Numbered from the stretch's first letter, positions 1 to 11,375 are shown. The stretch is 64,000 nucleotides of DNA from Spiroplasma sp. TIUS-1 (GCF_010365785.1 NZ_CP048387.1:124001-188000), one strand, 5' to 3'. Translations and numbers: made by a program. Notes: generated by a model from the sequence alone, not told the origin.

Positions 1-720
1 TCAATTGATGGATACAAATTTGACGATTATATTGTTACTTTAAATGGGGCCAAAATCTTTAAATTTTCAGATGATAATTTAACAGAAGTTGTGTCTAAAC
101 CTTTTTCAGAAGATCAAATTAAAGAAATATTTAAAAAAGCAAAAGATTTAAAATTAAAGATATTTGCTTATGGTGTAAGTGGTAAAAAATCATTTACAAA
201 TAAAAAAGGCTCAATTATTGCTATTGGAATGTCAAAATACAATAAATTACCACTATCAAAATATGATGGAACAACATTGCCAACTGAATTGTTTTCAAAA
301 ATGATAATTAGAGGTTCTTCTAAAAATATTACAACATTTAAAAAATTTCTAACTAAAAAAGAATACATTTTTACAAGTGCAAGTTATCCAAAAACAAATC
401 CAAAAATTTTAGAAGTAACAGCACCAGGTATTGATAAGTTGTATGCTCTTAAAATGATTGCAAAAGAATTTGGAATTAAACAATCTGAAATTGCTTACTT
501 TGGTGATGGCGAAAATGATATATCTTCATTAAAATGAGTAGGTAGTTCTTTTGCAATGGCAGAGGCTCCAGATCAAATTAAAGAAGTATCAAAATTCAGA
601 GTTGAGCAAGGTGAAGGTATTACAGAAGCAATCTTAAAATTTGTTGAAGAACATGTTGATGAAAGCCATGCATCTAATACAATACTTTCAGACGAGGCCG
701 CACCTGAAAGTAAAGATTAA
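1..720 (+). CDS. HAD-superfamily (Cof-type) phosphatase, 3' part
   Basis: The reading frame is open from base 1, so the N-terminus with the nucleophile Asp motif lies outside the window; 239 residues are visible. The visible part has the Cof-family cap region and the C-terminal motif GDGENDISSLKW, which in this family carries the Asp residues that bind Mg. Proteins of this family hydrolyse sugar phosphates, FMN or similar small phosphomonoesters in the cytoplasm; the substrate cannot be read from sequence. The C-terminus has an acidic tail after the GDGxND motif. A strong hairpin terminator follows 24 bases after the stop. It is not closely similar to the two tandem HAD proteins at 33831-35476. 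Confidence 0.85.
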
Positions 721-744
721 TAAACATAAACTTAAAAATATAGG

Positions 745-767
745 AATAGTCTTTGGACTATTTTTTT
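745..767 (+). terminator. Rho-independent terminator after the HAD gene
   Basis: A 7-bp perfect stem (aatagtc/gactatt) with loop tttg is followed by a T run. Confidence 0.85.
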
Positions 768-768
768 A

Positions 769-774
769 TATAAT
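769..774 (+). promoter_or_regulatory. -10 box for the sugar ABC operon
   Basis: TATAAT lies directly behind the upstream terminator and 20 bases before the ATG at 795, leaving a very short leader that holds the ribosome-binding site AAGGAA (785-790). No convincing -35 box is seen because the region is the terminator tail. Confidence 0.55.
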
Positions 775-794
775 AAAACTAACCAAGGAATTCT

Positions 795-2117
795 ATGAAG
801 AAACTGATTAGCTTATTTTCCATATTTTCAATAACGGTGCCAACAGCATTGCTATTGATTTCTTGTGGACCTATTGAAAGTAAGAATGTGATAATGTGAA
901 TTGAGTCAAATCCAAATAGTCCATCGTTACAAGGATATATAGAAGCAGCTGAAGAATTTAATGTTGATAGAGATATAAAAGTGGAAGTTAAAAATGTTGC
1001 AAAAGGTAATATGGAACGTGAATTATTATCAAATAAATATGCTCCAAGCATTATTAATGGGTCAATGGATAGAACATTTCGAGTTCAACAAATAAGATCT
1101 GAAGAAATTATGCCAATTCAATTTGAAAAAAGTATGGCTTATGATTATTCTTTTTTAGAGTATGGCCAAGATAAAGATGGCAACCAGTTAATGGTTCCAG
1201 TGGGAAAATCATTTTCAGTCTTGTTAATTAATAAAACTTTATTAAAAGAAGTTGATGAATCATTTGATGAATCAACTCCAGATGATGAATTGATTGAATA
1301 TATTTTTGAAAATGTTGAATCGTTGATTAAATCATTAGAAAAAAAAGACAAGTCAAAATTAATGGGAATTGATGATTTGTCAGATTTAATTAATCTTCAA
1401 TTTGCAAGAAAAGAAAAGATAAATACAACAAAGCAAAATGATGATTATTTATTCAACTATTACAATGAAACATTGATTGTAAATAAAAAGGCAATTGATA
1501 CAATTGATCCTCTAATGAGTAAGTTAAATAAAATTAGAAATTCACTTGTGATGACAAGCGGTTCAACTAGACCATCAAATGATTTTAGTAAACAAAAATT
1601 ATTGATGACTACAGCATCAAGTGCAGGATTAAAATACTACAACACTTCAAAAGAAGGGTGAGATCCTAATATAGCAATAATTAATTTACCAAATAATTCT
1701 GATAACTTCATGGTTCAAAGAGGAGATGGCCTAATTGCACTAAAATCGGGGAGTAAGGAAAAACAAAATGTAGCAGAAGAGTTTGTTGTTTCTTTAATTG
1801 AGTCCAAAGATTTATGATCAACATCTGCTAGTGCAAGTGGATATATCCCTTGAACAAGTAATGAATTGTCTGGAGATTTTAAATTTGAAGATGGAGCACC
1901 AGAGCAAAAAGTGTTGGAGATAGTAAAAAGCAAGGATACAAAGCAGTTTAGTATTGAAGCAAATGAATCTTCAGGACTTTATGATCAGTTTATATTTAAT
2001 GAATTGTTTGTAAATATACTAAAAAGTAAAAATGGTTGAAATAAAGAAAGGGTACTAGTTGATAATAAAGATGCATTTGAAAATGCATCAAAATCAAGAA
2101 GAGTAGTGTATAGATAA
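795..2117 (+). CDS. ABC importer substrate-binding lipoprotein
   Basis: 440 residues. The N-terminus MKKLISLFSIFSITVPTA is a lipoprotein signal with a lipobox ending LLISC (Cys near residue 24), so the mature protein is anchored in the membrane by a lipidated Cys. The body resembles family-1 extracellular solute-binding proteins, and the gene opens an operon with a MalK/UgpC-type ATPase and two MalF/MalG-type permeases. The likely substrate is a sugar, oligosaccharide or glycerophosphodiester; sequence alone does not decide. The start is chosen for the AAGGAA site 5 bases upstream and the full signal peptide. The stop is 1 base before the next ATG. Confidence 0.8.
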
Positions 2118-2118
2118 A

Positions 2119-3915
2119 ATGAGTTTAACAGTAAAGAATTTAAAAATTAAATATGATAACAAAAACATTGTGGATAATGTTTCTTTTAGCGTTCAAAGTG
2201 GTGAAGTATTCACAATATTAGGTCCATCTGGATCTGGCAAAACTACATTGCTTGATTCTATTGCTGGACTTAAGCAGCTGAGCTCAGGTCAAATTCTTTT
2301 TGATAAATTCGATGTTACTAGAACTGCACCGCAAAAAAGAAATGTAGGATATATATTTCAAGATTATGCTCTTTACCCTCATTTAAGTGTTGAAAAAAAT
2401 ATTTCATTACCTTTATTTGAGTCTAAGTCTTTGAAAAATAAAATTAAAACAAAGAATATTAAAATTAAAAGAAAAATATCAATCTTAAACAAATCAAATA
2501 ACATTAAGGATTTATTCGACTATCAAATATCAATTTATGAACAATTAGAAAAACAAATTAGTAATGCTCATGATGCATTCTTTTCTGATGATGAAAATAT
2601 TACAAAAAAATTATTAGAAGAAGTTGAAGCTATTGCTGCTGCAAAAATTAGTAGAAATGAAGAAACATTGTATGCAAGAATTACTTCAGTATTATTTGAT
2701 CAAGCTAGAATACTTTATTTTAATGAATATGTAAAAACATTTGAGGAAGTTAAAAATTTTGTATCTACATTAGAAAAACAAGAATCAGATGGAATGATTA
2801 GAAAAATTTTAAATTCCATTTTAAGAAGTTTTGATTATGAATGAATTGTGAAATATAAATATCTTTCAAATAAAAATAAAAAATCAGTTAAGTCTCAAAT
2901 TGATTTATTTAAACATGAATTAAATCAAATTAAAGTATCAAAAATTGAAATTGAATCTTTTAAAAAAATCATTTCTCCAGAATACTTAAATGACATGTTT
3001 TCTTTATTAAATAATGCTTTTAATATTGTAATTACAGAAGTTAAAACAGTAATGTCAAATAATTTTTATACTTTTGTTTCTGATTTTCAAGACTGCAAAA
3101 AAACATTAGAACTTAGTTTAGAACCAAAAATATATTCAAAAGAAGAACTGCAGTCTGAAAAAAATAAATTAAAATCAGAAATTTTAAATATAAAAGATAT
3201 TACTAAAACAATGGTTGAAAATGTAGCTACTAAGGTAGAAATACAAGAGTTACTAAATAAAAAACCTGGCCAATTATCATGAGGTCAACAACAACGTGTG
3301 GCAATAGCTCGTGCTATTGTTAAAACACCTGATGTTTTATTAATGGATGAAGCTCTATCTCATTTAGATTATCAACTAAAGAGCTCAACAACTAGATGAT
3401 TTAAAGAGTTCCAAAGAAAAATGAATATTACAACTATAGCCGTAACTCATGATCAATCAGAAGCAATGGGTATGTCTGATAAAATTGCTATTTTAAATAA
3501 GGGAAAAATAATTCAAATAGGGACACCAAGTGAAATTTATAATAACCCTGCAAATAAATTTGTTGCTGAATTTGTTGGATCACCCAAAACTAATATTTTT
3601 GAAGCAATAATTACAAATTCTAAAATCAAAATACAAAATGAAGAATTTAAAACAAACTCTGATGGAGAAGTTTATATAGGCATAAGACCTGAAGATATAA
3701 TTTTTGGAAATAAATTTACAGGCACAATATCTTTGGTTGAATATATGGGACAAACTAAAAATGTTTCAATCAAATTTGAAAACAAAACAATTATTGCTTC
3801 TTTTGATGCTTCAAAAGAATTCTCAATTGGTCAAGAAATTAAATTTGACTTTAAATCAAATAAACTGTTAATTTTTGAAAAGGGAAATGATCAAAAATTA
3901 ATTGAGGTGCTCTAA
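2119..3915 (+). CDS. MalK/UgpC-type ABC ATPase with a large internal insertion
   Basis: 598 residues, far longer than the usual ~370 of this family. Walker [10 protein letters not shown] is at 35-43 and the Q-loop Gln near 81. The signature LSWGQQQR only appears near 386-392, where about 50 residues would normally separate it from the Q-loop. Walker B LLMDE, D-loop and the H-loop His (near 444) follow, then a C-terminal regulatory/TOBE region with GIRPEDI. Roughly residues 100-370 are therefore an insertion, rich in Lys, Glu, Asn and Ile and predicted helical. From memory, UgpC-like ATPases of other mollicutes carry a comparable insertion. It energises import by the two permeases that follow; its stop overlaps the next start by one base. 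Confidence 0.85.
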
Positions 3916-4835
3916 TGAAATTTAAATTGCATTTGGATAGATTAGTGTTAAAACAAAAAGAAAGTAAGAGTTCAATTTTAAATTCTTTATTATGATTAAC
4001 TCCTGCATTAATTCTTGTTGTAATGTTTTCATATTTTGCAATATTCACAGTCTTTAAATCATCAACTAACGAATATGAAAGTTATTGAACATATGTGTTT
4101 ACATTTAAAAATTATGGGACTTTGTTTAGGGATAAAAGTTTTTTGATAGCTTTACGAAATTCATTAATATTTGTTGTTACTGTAATTCCCATTTCATTAT
4201 TTTTAAGTATTTTAATTTCAAAATTTATTAGCAATATTTTAAATAAAAAGGCATTCAGTTTTTTTCAAACAATATTTTTCATTCCATATGTTACTTCAAC
4301 TATTGCAGTTACTATGGCATTTGCAATAATATTTTCACCAAGTGGTGGTATATTAAATTCCATTTTACAATCATTGGGAATTGGTAATATAAATTGATTC
4401 AGTAAAGGTTGAGCGCTTGTCATGATTTTAATTTTTGGTATTTGGACTTTAATGCCTTTTCAAATTTTGCTATTAACTGGATCTTTTGTTCGAGTAAATA
4501 ATAAATACTATAGAGCTGCTTCAATTGATGGCATGAGTAATTTTAAACAACTGTTTAAAATTACCTTGCCTTTGATTAGACAAACTATTTTCTATTTAAT
4601 TACATTAGGAATAATAAGCTCATTCAAAATATTTCCAATTGGACTTTTTGAATCATATAACCAAACTTCATTACTAGAAGCCCAAACATTGGTTTCTTAT
4701 ATTTACGATAGGTTAAATGGGATTGACGGAATACGTGATTACAAACTTTCATCAACTGCTTCTGTAGTTCTGATGTTTATTATTTTACTAATGACAATTA
4801 TTAATTCCTTAATTTCAAAACGAGTAGGTAGGTAA
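3915..4835 (+). CDS. ABC sugar-type permease (MalF/UgpA-like)
   Basis: 306 residues with about six membrane segments. The inner-membrane permease signature (EAA loop) is visible as YRAASIDGMSNFKQLFKITL followed by PLIRQ, which docks onto the ATPase. Start ATG overlaps the stop of the ATPase gene (TAATG). The next gene begins directly after its stop, so the operon is translationally tight. Together with the next permease it forms the membrane channel for the solute delivered by the lipoprotein at 795-2117. Confidence 0.85.
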
Positions 4836-6029
4836 ATGAAAAACAAAAAGATTAGAGAGAATTTTAAAAATGAAATTAGACGTATAAAGTCTGATGATTT
4901 TTCTTTTAAAAAAAATGATAACAATCCTAAAATGTTAGTGCAAGAAAAAAAATATAATTCGTATTTAGAAATTAAAACAGTTAAACAAAATTTTCAAGCA
5001 CAATTATTGTCTTCATCAAGTTACTTAAAATTAATATTTAGAGTTTTGTTTATGTTTTCCAATTTAATTTTTGAAATAGAATTCAATTTGGTTAATTATT
5101 CATTTTTGAGACATATAAGAAAAGAAAATTCTAGAACTATTCAGTTTGCTGGAAGTGAATCTAAAACTTTCCTTATAAACAAAATTTTACAATTGTTATT
5201 TTTGATAATTATGGCTCTAATAATTTTGTTCCCTTTCTATTGAATGTTAAACATTTCATTAACTCCAGATGAGTATTTGATGCAAGGTTCTGTGCCGCCT
5301 TTCTTTCCAACTCATTGATCCTTCAAGCCATATGAAGATTTAATTAATTATATTAATAACAATAATGTTTATGCTGTTTCATTTTGAAGAATAATTGGTA
5401 ACACTGTTTTTGTAACAGTTGTTTCAGTAGTGGTACAAATAATAGTTTCTATTGTTGCAGGATTTGCAATTGCTAACTTTAAAAATGTATTTACAAAATT
5501 AACAACAATTATTTTTATGGGCACACTTGCAATACCAGGTGAATCTCTGATCTTGGGACAGTTAATATTCATGAAGCAAATTGGATTAGGCAATTCGTTT
5601 ATTGCATTAGTTGTTCCATTTGCTGCAAATGTAATGGGAATTTATTTAATTGCAAAAGCATTTGAATCAGTTCCTTCACAACTAAAAAAAGCTGCAAGAG
5701 TAGATGGTTTATCTGATATTAAATTCTTTTTTAAAGTTGCAATTCCACAAATAAAATACACAATAATGATTGTTGTTTTGTTTTCAATCATTTCATCTTG
5801 GAATTCACTTTTATGACCTACAACGGTATTAAATTCAGATTCAAAATGAGTTACATTGCCAATGATGCTTTGAGGATTAATTGACCCGGAAAATTTACCA
5901 AGTTCAAGCTTAGAGAATCCAGTTAACTTAAAAATGGCAGGAACAATTATTTCAACAATTCCAATGCTATTGCTTTGTGTAATTTTTAATAAATTATTTA
6001 TTCGAGGTAACCAAAATATAAATGCCTAA
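4836..6029 (+). CDS. ABC sugar-type permease (MalG/UgpE-like)
   Basis: 397 residues. The first ~125 residues are a charged cytoplasmic extension not usual for the family (typically ~280 residues in all). Then come about six membrane segments with the EAA loop KKAARVDGLSDIKFFFKVAI. The phrase ILFPFYWMLNISLTP near the first membrane segment is typical of MalG-type permeases. Starts with no gap after the previous stop. It ends the operon at a strong terminator. The extended N-terminus may contact the enlarged ATPase; that is inference. Confidence 0.85.
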
Positions 6030-6030
6030 G

Positions 6031-6062
6031 AGTAGAAGTGTGAAAAAACTTTTACTTTTTTT
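6031..6062 (+). terminator. Rho-independent terminator of the sugar ABC operon
   Basis: A 9-bp stem (agtagaagt/acttttact, one G-U pair) with an 8-base loop is followed by a T run, one base after the stop codon. Confidence 0.85.
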
Positions 6063-6110
6063 GTGCAAAATTTACAAAATAAAAAAACAAATAAATGAGT
6101 AATAAATATA

Positions 6111-6116
6111 TATAAT
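6111..6116 (+). promoter_or_regulatory. -10 box of the polyamine operon
   Basis: TATAAT, 35 bases before the leader ORF and 213 bases before potA. No good -35 box is seen. It implies a transcript leader of about 200 bases before potA, unusually long for this window. Confidence 0.5.
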
Positions 6117-6150
6117 AAAAGAAATAAAAAATTCAACAGGAGATTTGATT

Positions 6151-6270
6151 ATGAAATTAACTAATGTAATAAACATACAAAAATATTTAATTGCAGAACT
6201 ATCTGATGTAATCGATGATCGTATTGAATGATTAAGTGACGTTTTAGGAACTGAGAATCTCTCCGTATAG
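6151..6270 (+). CDS. 39-residue leader ORF upstream of potA
   Basis: ATG at 6151 has a clear ribosome-binding site (AGGAGA, 6138-6143) at normal spacing. The ORF reads 39 codons, including one TGA Trp, to TAG at 6268. The product begins MKLTNVINIQKYLIAELSDV and ends GTENLSV. It has no signal peptide or membrane segment and is amphipathic. No family is recognised. It sits in the long leader between the pot promoter and potA, with a GC-rich hairpin right after its stop, an arrangement like translational attenuators. It could also be an independent small protein or a chance ORF, though the good ribosome-binding site argues against chance. Confidence 0.5.
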
Positions 6271-6285
6271 GCGCAGGCATTGCGC
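6271..6285 (+). promoter_or_regulatory. GC-rich hairpin between leader ORF and potA
   Basis: GCGCA-GGCAT-TGCGC forms a perfect 5-bp GC-rich stem immediately after the leader ORF stop, striking in such AT-rich DNA. No T run follows, so it is not a simple terminator. The potA ribosome-binding site (AAGGAG) lies about 25 bases downstream. Confidence 0.45.
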
Positions 6286-6328
6286 GTTCAAAATTAATAA
6301 ATTTTAAAAGTAAAGGAGAAAGAATTAC

Positions 6329-7381
6329 ATGAATAAAACAATTCTAGAAATTCGCGATCTTACTAAGCAATATGACGGGAAAGTTATTTTAAAAGGTATT
6401 AGTTTTAATGTCCGAGAAGGTGAGTTTGTAACTCTATTAGGACCTTCTGGGTGCGGAAAATCTACAACACTAAACATTATTGCAGGCCGTGAAAATCCAA
6501 ATAGTGGTGACCTTTTATTTGAAGGAAAGGATCTAACAAAGATCCCAACTAACAAAAGAGAGATCAATACTATTTTTCAAAGTTATGCTCTTTTCCCTCA
6601 TTATGATGTTTTTGAAAACATTGCTTATGGATTAAGGATTAAAAAGACAAAAGAACACATTGTACAAGAAGAAGTTGGAGCCTATATTAAAAAAATGGGA
6701 CTAGCTGGTTTTGAACATAAACGTGTGCAAGACTTATCAGGTGGTCAAAGACAAAGGGTTGCTATTGCAAGAGCTTTGATCTTAAAACCTAGAATTCTAT
6801 TGCTAGATGAACCATTGGCTGCACTTGATGTTCAGCTTAAACGAAGAATGCAAGATGAATTGAAAGAACTACAAGAACAAGTAGGAATTACTTTCGTTTT
6901 AGTTACTCATGATCAAGAAGAAGCTTTAACACTAAGTGATAGAATAGTTATTTTAAATGATGGAATCATTAAACAAATAGGAACCCCACAATCAGTTTAC
7001 AATGAACCAGAAAACAAGTGAGTTGCAAATTTTATTGGTAAATCAAACATAATTGAAAATGGAATTTTTATTGAAGATGAAAAAGTTTCATTCGACGACA
7101 AAACGTTTGCATGTCACGATAAAGGTTTTGGTAAAAATGAAGCAAGTGTTGATATTGTAATTAGACCAGAAGATATTGTTATTGGTGAAAAAGCAAAAGG
7201 GTATTTTGATGGTGTAGTTGAAGATGTTGTATTTAAAGGTACAGTTTACGAATATGTTATTAAAACACAACATAGAACTTTTATGGTACAAACAACTCAA
7301 TTTTTTGACTTTGATACAGAAGTATCAATCAAATGAGAAAAAGATGATATTCACGTAATGTGAAAGGAAATTGATGAGTAA
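6329..7381 (+). CDS. potA: Spermidine/putrescine ABC transporter ATPase
   Basis: 350 residues, normal for PotA. Walker A GPSGCGKST (near 40-48), Q-loop FQSYALFPH, signature LSGGQRQRVA, Walker B ILLLDEPLAALD, H-loop VLVTHDQEEAL, then a C-terminal TOBE-like domain with IRPEDIVIGE. It hydrolyses ATP to drive polyamine import by PotB and the PotCD fusion. The ATG follows AAGGAGA at good spacing. The stop TAA (7379-7381) overlaps the potB ATG (7381) by one base, so the two are probably coupled. Assignment to polyamines rests on the PotD-like domain in the same operon. Confidence 0.92.
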
Positions 7382-8346
7382 TGGACATTAACACAAAAGA
7401 TTTAGATATTACAGGGGAAATCTCTTTACAAGATCAAACAAACACACCACCAATACAACCTAAAATTAAAAAAACAAAGAGAGAGAAGTTTGATGCATTT
7501 GTTGAAAGACGAATGACAAAAAAAGTTTGGCCAATCTTGGTTCCATTTTTTATTGTTATGATAGTTTTAATTATCATTCCAATTATTTCAGTTGTTATTT
7601 ATTCAATTATTGAACCAACTGGAAATATAACATTATTTAAATTTAATTTAGATAATTTTATGAAATTTTTAACTAATTCATCACTTGTATGAATGTTAAT
7701 ATTATCAATCTTACTAGCACTAGTAGCAAGCTTGATTTCTGTATTGATTGCATATCCGTTAGCGTATATTTTATCAACACTAAAGTCTAAATTTGCTGCT
7801 CGTAATATTTGATTATTAGTAACAATGCCAATATGAGTTAATATGATTTTAAAATCAATTGGGCTTCAATCTTTTTTCCATCTAATAGGTGGTAATATGT
7901 TAGGAACTCAATTTGCAGTAATTGTAGGAATGGTTTACATGTTCTTACCTTTTGCAGTGGCTCCTATTTATAATGCATTAGAGGGACAAGATCCTTTGTA
8001 TGTACAAGCTGCTTTAGATTTAAAAGCGTCCAAGCTTCGTGCATTTAGAGAAATCACTTTAAGACATTCAATGCCTGGAGTTATTACCGCTTTTTCATTG
8101 GTACTAATTCAATCTGCTACATCTCTATTAATTGTGAGATATATGGGAGATGGAAAAATAACATTGATTACATCAATTATTGAATCATACTTTACACAAG
8201 GAACTAACTTTGGTTTTGGTGCCGCTATTTCAATAGTTCTTGCTATATTAATTTTTATAATAATTTTATTATCAAATCTATTATCTAAAAAATTTGAAGA
8301 GGGGAAAAAGAAAAAATGAAAAGATTCTTTCAGTCAAGTTATTTAG
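7381..8346 (+). CDS. potB: Spermidine/putrescine ABC transporter permease
   Basis: 321 residues. A charged cytoplasmic N-terminus of about 55 residues precedes roughly six membrane segments. The EAA loop reads YVQAALDLKASKLRAFREIT. The frame passes a TGA at 8317-8319 and ends at TAG 8344-8346, giving a nine-residue tail and a 31-base overlap with potC. If TGA were a stop, the gene would end in a classic ATGA overlap with the potC ATG at 8316 (see findings). PotB pairs with the PotC half of the next protein to form the channel. Confidence 0.9.
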
Positions 8347-11291
8347 TAATTATTCTTTTATTGATGTACATTCCAATTTTTGTAATGATGTTGTTTTCTT
8401 TTAACTCATCGTCAAATATTTCAAATTTTACTGGTTTTTCATTTAAATGATATGCAGAGTTACTAAATAATTCACCATTCCTAAAATCAATTACAACAAG
8501 TTTATTTGTAGCGATTACCTCAACAATAATTTCAATTGTTATTGGAGTTATGGCTGTAGTGGGATTATCTAAATTATCTCAAAAGAGGCAGTCAAGATGA
8601 ATTTCAATTGCAAACATTCCATTGATAAACGCTGACATTATTACTGCTGTTAGTTTAATGGTTGTGTTCTTGATACTAGGATTAAACTTTGGTATTTTTA
8701 CTTTAATTGCCGCACACGTATCTTTCAACGTACCGTATGTGATTATTACTGTGATGCCATTTTTGAAACGTGTTGATAAAAATATTGTTTCAGCAAGTGA
8801 AGACCTTGGGTCTTCACCGTTTCAAACTTTTTTTAAAGTTGTATTACCTATTTTAATTCCATCAATTATTACGGCAGCAGCAATTTGCTTTTCTATGTCT
8901 TTTGATGATTTTATTATTTCTTATTTTACTGGTGGAGATCAAACTAACGTTTCAACTTTCATATATACAGCTAAAAAAATACAACCTTATATTAATGCTT
9001 TTGGAACACTTTTAGTAATTACAATCTTTTTGGCAATTCTTGGTTTTAACATTGTTAAAGCTGTTACATATAACAATGAAAAAAGAAGAAATGCAGTTAG
9101 AAAAAGTGAATACAAAAATAAAGCAATTCTTGCTTATAAAAATCAAATTGAAAATAACAATCAAATTATTGAATCAGGAATTAAAAAAATAAAAACAAAA
9201 AATCTTTGACTATTAATTCAATATAGATTTTTACTTATAAGAATAAAAATGGTTAAAAATAAAAACTACTATTCAAAAATTTCTAAACTAGAATGAGAAG
9301 TTGAAGTTATAAATAAAAAAATAACAAAAGATGCCAACGCTCAAATTTCATATGATTCACTTGTGTACAAGAAAAAATCTTTGGAAGTTAAATTGAATAG
9401 CGAAAAAAATGAAGTTAAGATAGAAAAAATTGAATTACAAATTAACAAATTACAAAAACGTATCGATAAGGCGATGGATTTGATTGAGCGTGTTCAACAT
9501 CAAAAAGCAGTTAATGAAGAAAAGGCTAGAGAGATTCAAGAGTGAATTGAAGAGTTAAAAACAGATTTAGCTAACAAAGAACATAATGATGTTTACGTTA
9601 AAAAATCAAATCAAAAAATTGTTAATCTTACAATCAGACGTCAAGAAATTCTTGATGGCAAAAGTAAAAGAAAATTAAAAACAAACTTAATTAAGTTAAA
9701 TCAATTAAAAAATAGTCAAGATGAAAAAATAGCTATTTTATATATAAACTTAGAGGAACTAAAAAAACGTGTATTTAAAGAAGTTTCTTTAGCATATGAG
9801 TTTGATTTAAAAAATAATTGAAACATTCTTTCAAATAGTGATTTAACTCAAAAAAGAAATGAATATATCATGTTAGCAAAACAAAATATTGAATCTGATA
9901 ATAATGAGTTGAGTCAAAAAATTACAGAAATTAAAAATGAAGAAAAAGTGTTAAAAGAAAAATACTTTCCAACAGGAAATGATGGCTATTCAAAAGGTAA
10001 AAGTTATATTCAAAGAACTTGAAAAACATTTGCAACAATTTTTATTCTTGTGACATCTTTTGGATTAATTACGACTGCATATGTAATGAACAATATTTAT
10101 GATATTGTGATTGGTAACTGGGGAAGTTATATTGATCCAATTGTTATTAAAAAATTTGAAAAGAAATATGGAGTTAAAGTCAACTACCAACAATATGATT
10201 CAAACGAAATTATGTATAACAAAAACATTACATTCAGATATGATGTTATGGTTCCATCAGATTATATGGCAGTTAAACTTGCTCAAGACAATTACTTAAT
10301 GCCAATTGATTGAAAATTGATAAATGAATATAATGAAGAATTAGAACTAATTGTTGATGATGAAACAGGAAAATTGGCAACTGATGCTGATGGTAAAGTT
10401 ATTGGTAATGGTAAACTTGATTCAAATTGATTTGAACAAGTGAAAAAATCAAACATAAATATTGAAACTGAAGAAGGTGAAGACCCAAATGCTTCTCTTT
10501 CAGATTATGCTGCACCATTCTTTTGAGGAGATGTTAGAATTGCTTTTAATACTCAAAATAGTTCAGTTGTAGATTTTTTAAAAACTAACAACATTGATTT
10601 TGACGATAAAGGAATAATTGATCCTGGTCAACTTTCTTGAAATATATTATGAGATGCAGCAATTGCTGGATTAGATGTTGCACTAAATGAGGACCCAAAA
10701 AACTTCTTAATGTACTCACTTGGTAAAAAGGGTAGTGTAGCTCCAAAAAATCAAAGTGAAATTGATGACGCAACAAAAGATCTTAAAAAGTTAATTAAAT
10801 ATAAAGGTGTTGGATTATATACAGATCAATTGATTGAAAAAGTTCAAACTGGTAATTTTGATGTAGCTGTTATTTATAACGGAGATCTTGTAAGTTCAAC
10901 TTATACTTGAATGGATGATCGTGATTATCCAGTTGATGCGCCAGCTCCATTTGCACAAGGTTATGTAGCTAAAAAAATTGAAGGAAGTGACAAACTAGAA
11001 GTAACCAATACTTGATCAGATAGTATGGTTATTTCAAACTCTGCTAGAAATGCAGATCTTGCACATAAATGAATTGCATTTATTTTAGAAGAAGAAATTC
11101 AAGACTTGCAATTTGATTATTCTGGATACTTAGGAGCATTAAGTTCAATTAATGATGATCCTGAAAACTTTGAGTATGACTTTTTAAATTCTTGATTTAA
11201 AATTGCTGAAAGAGGTGAGCCTTTCCAACTGAATGAAAAATTAGATGAAAAAGTAGTTGAAGCCTTTAATGAAATTAGAGCTTCAAAATAA
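8316..11291 (+). CDS. potCD: PotC permease fused to PotD polyamine-binding domain
   Basis: 991 residues in one frame. Residues 1 to ~270 are a PotC-type permease with about six membrane segments and the EAA loop SASEDLGSSPFQTFFKVVLP (near 158-177). Residues ~270-560 are a long charged helical/coiled-coil stretch, rich in Lys, Glu, Asn and Ile. A membrane segment at ~569-588 (FATIFILVTSFGLITTAYV) then places the rest outside the cell. Residues ~595-991 match PotD/PotF: GNWGSYIDPIVIKKFEKKYG and YDSNEIMYNKN near the start. The binding protein is thus tethered to the permease instead of being a lipoprotein. Such a potCD fusion is known from related mollicutes (from memory, Mycoplasma mycoides and the minimal cell derived from it). 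No separate potD follows. Ends at a strong terminator. Confidence 0.92.
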
Positions 11292-11293
11292 TT

Positions 11294-11319
11294 AAATCCA
11301 CTTTTTGTGGATTTTTTTT
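11294..11319 (+). terminator. Rho-independent terminator of the pot operon
   Basis: An 8-bp perfect stem (aaatccac/gtggattt) with a T loop is followed by a T run, three bases after the potCD stop. Confidence 0.9.
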
Positions 11320-11375
11320 GTCCCTTTCTATTTGAATAATAATTAGTTAAAATATATGTGTGGGGAAAATACCAA

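Noticed and set aside
2845-3282. Apparent separate 144-residue protein inside the first ABC ATPase gene
   Set aside because: It is in frame with the flanking pieces and bounded only by TGA codons, which are Trp here; the ATPase motifs continue on both sides.
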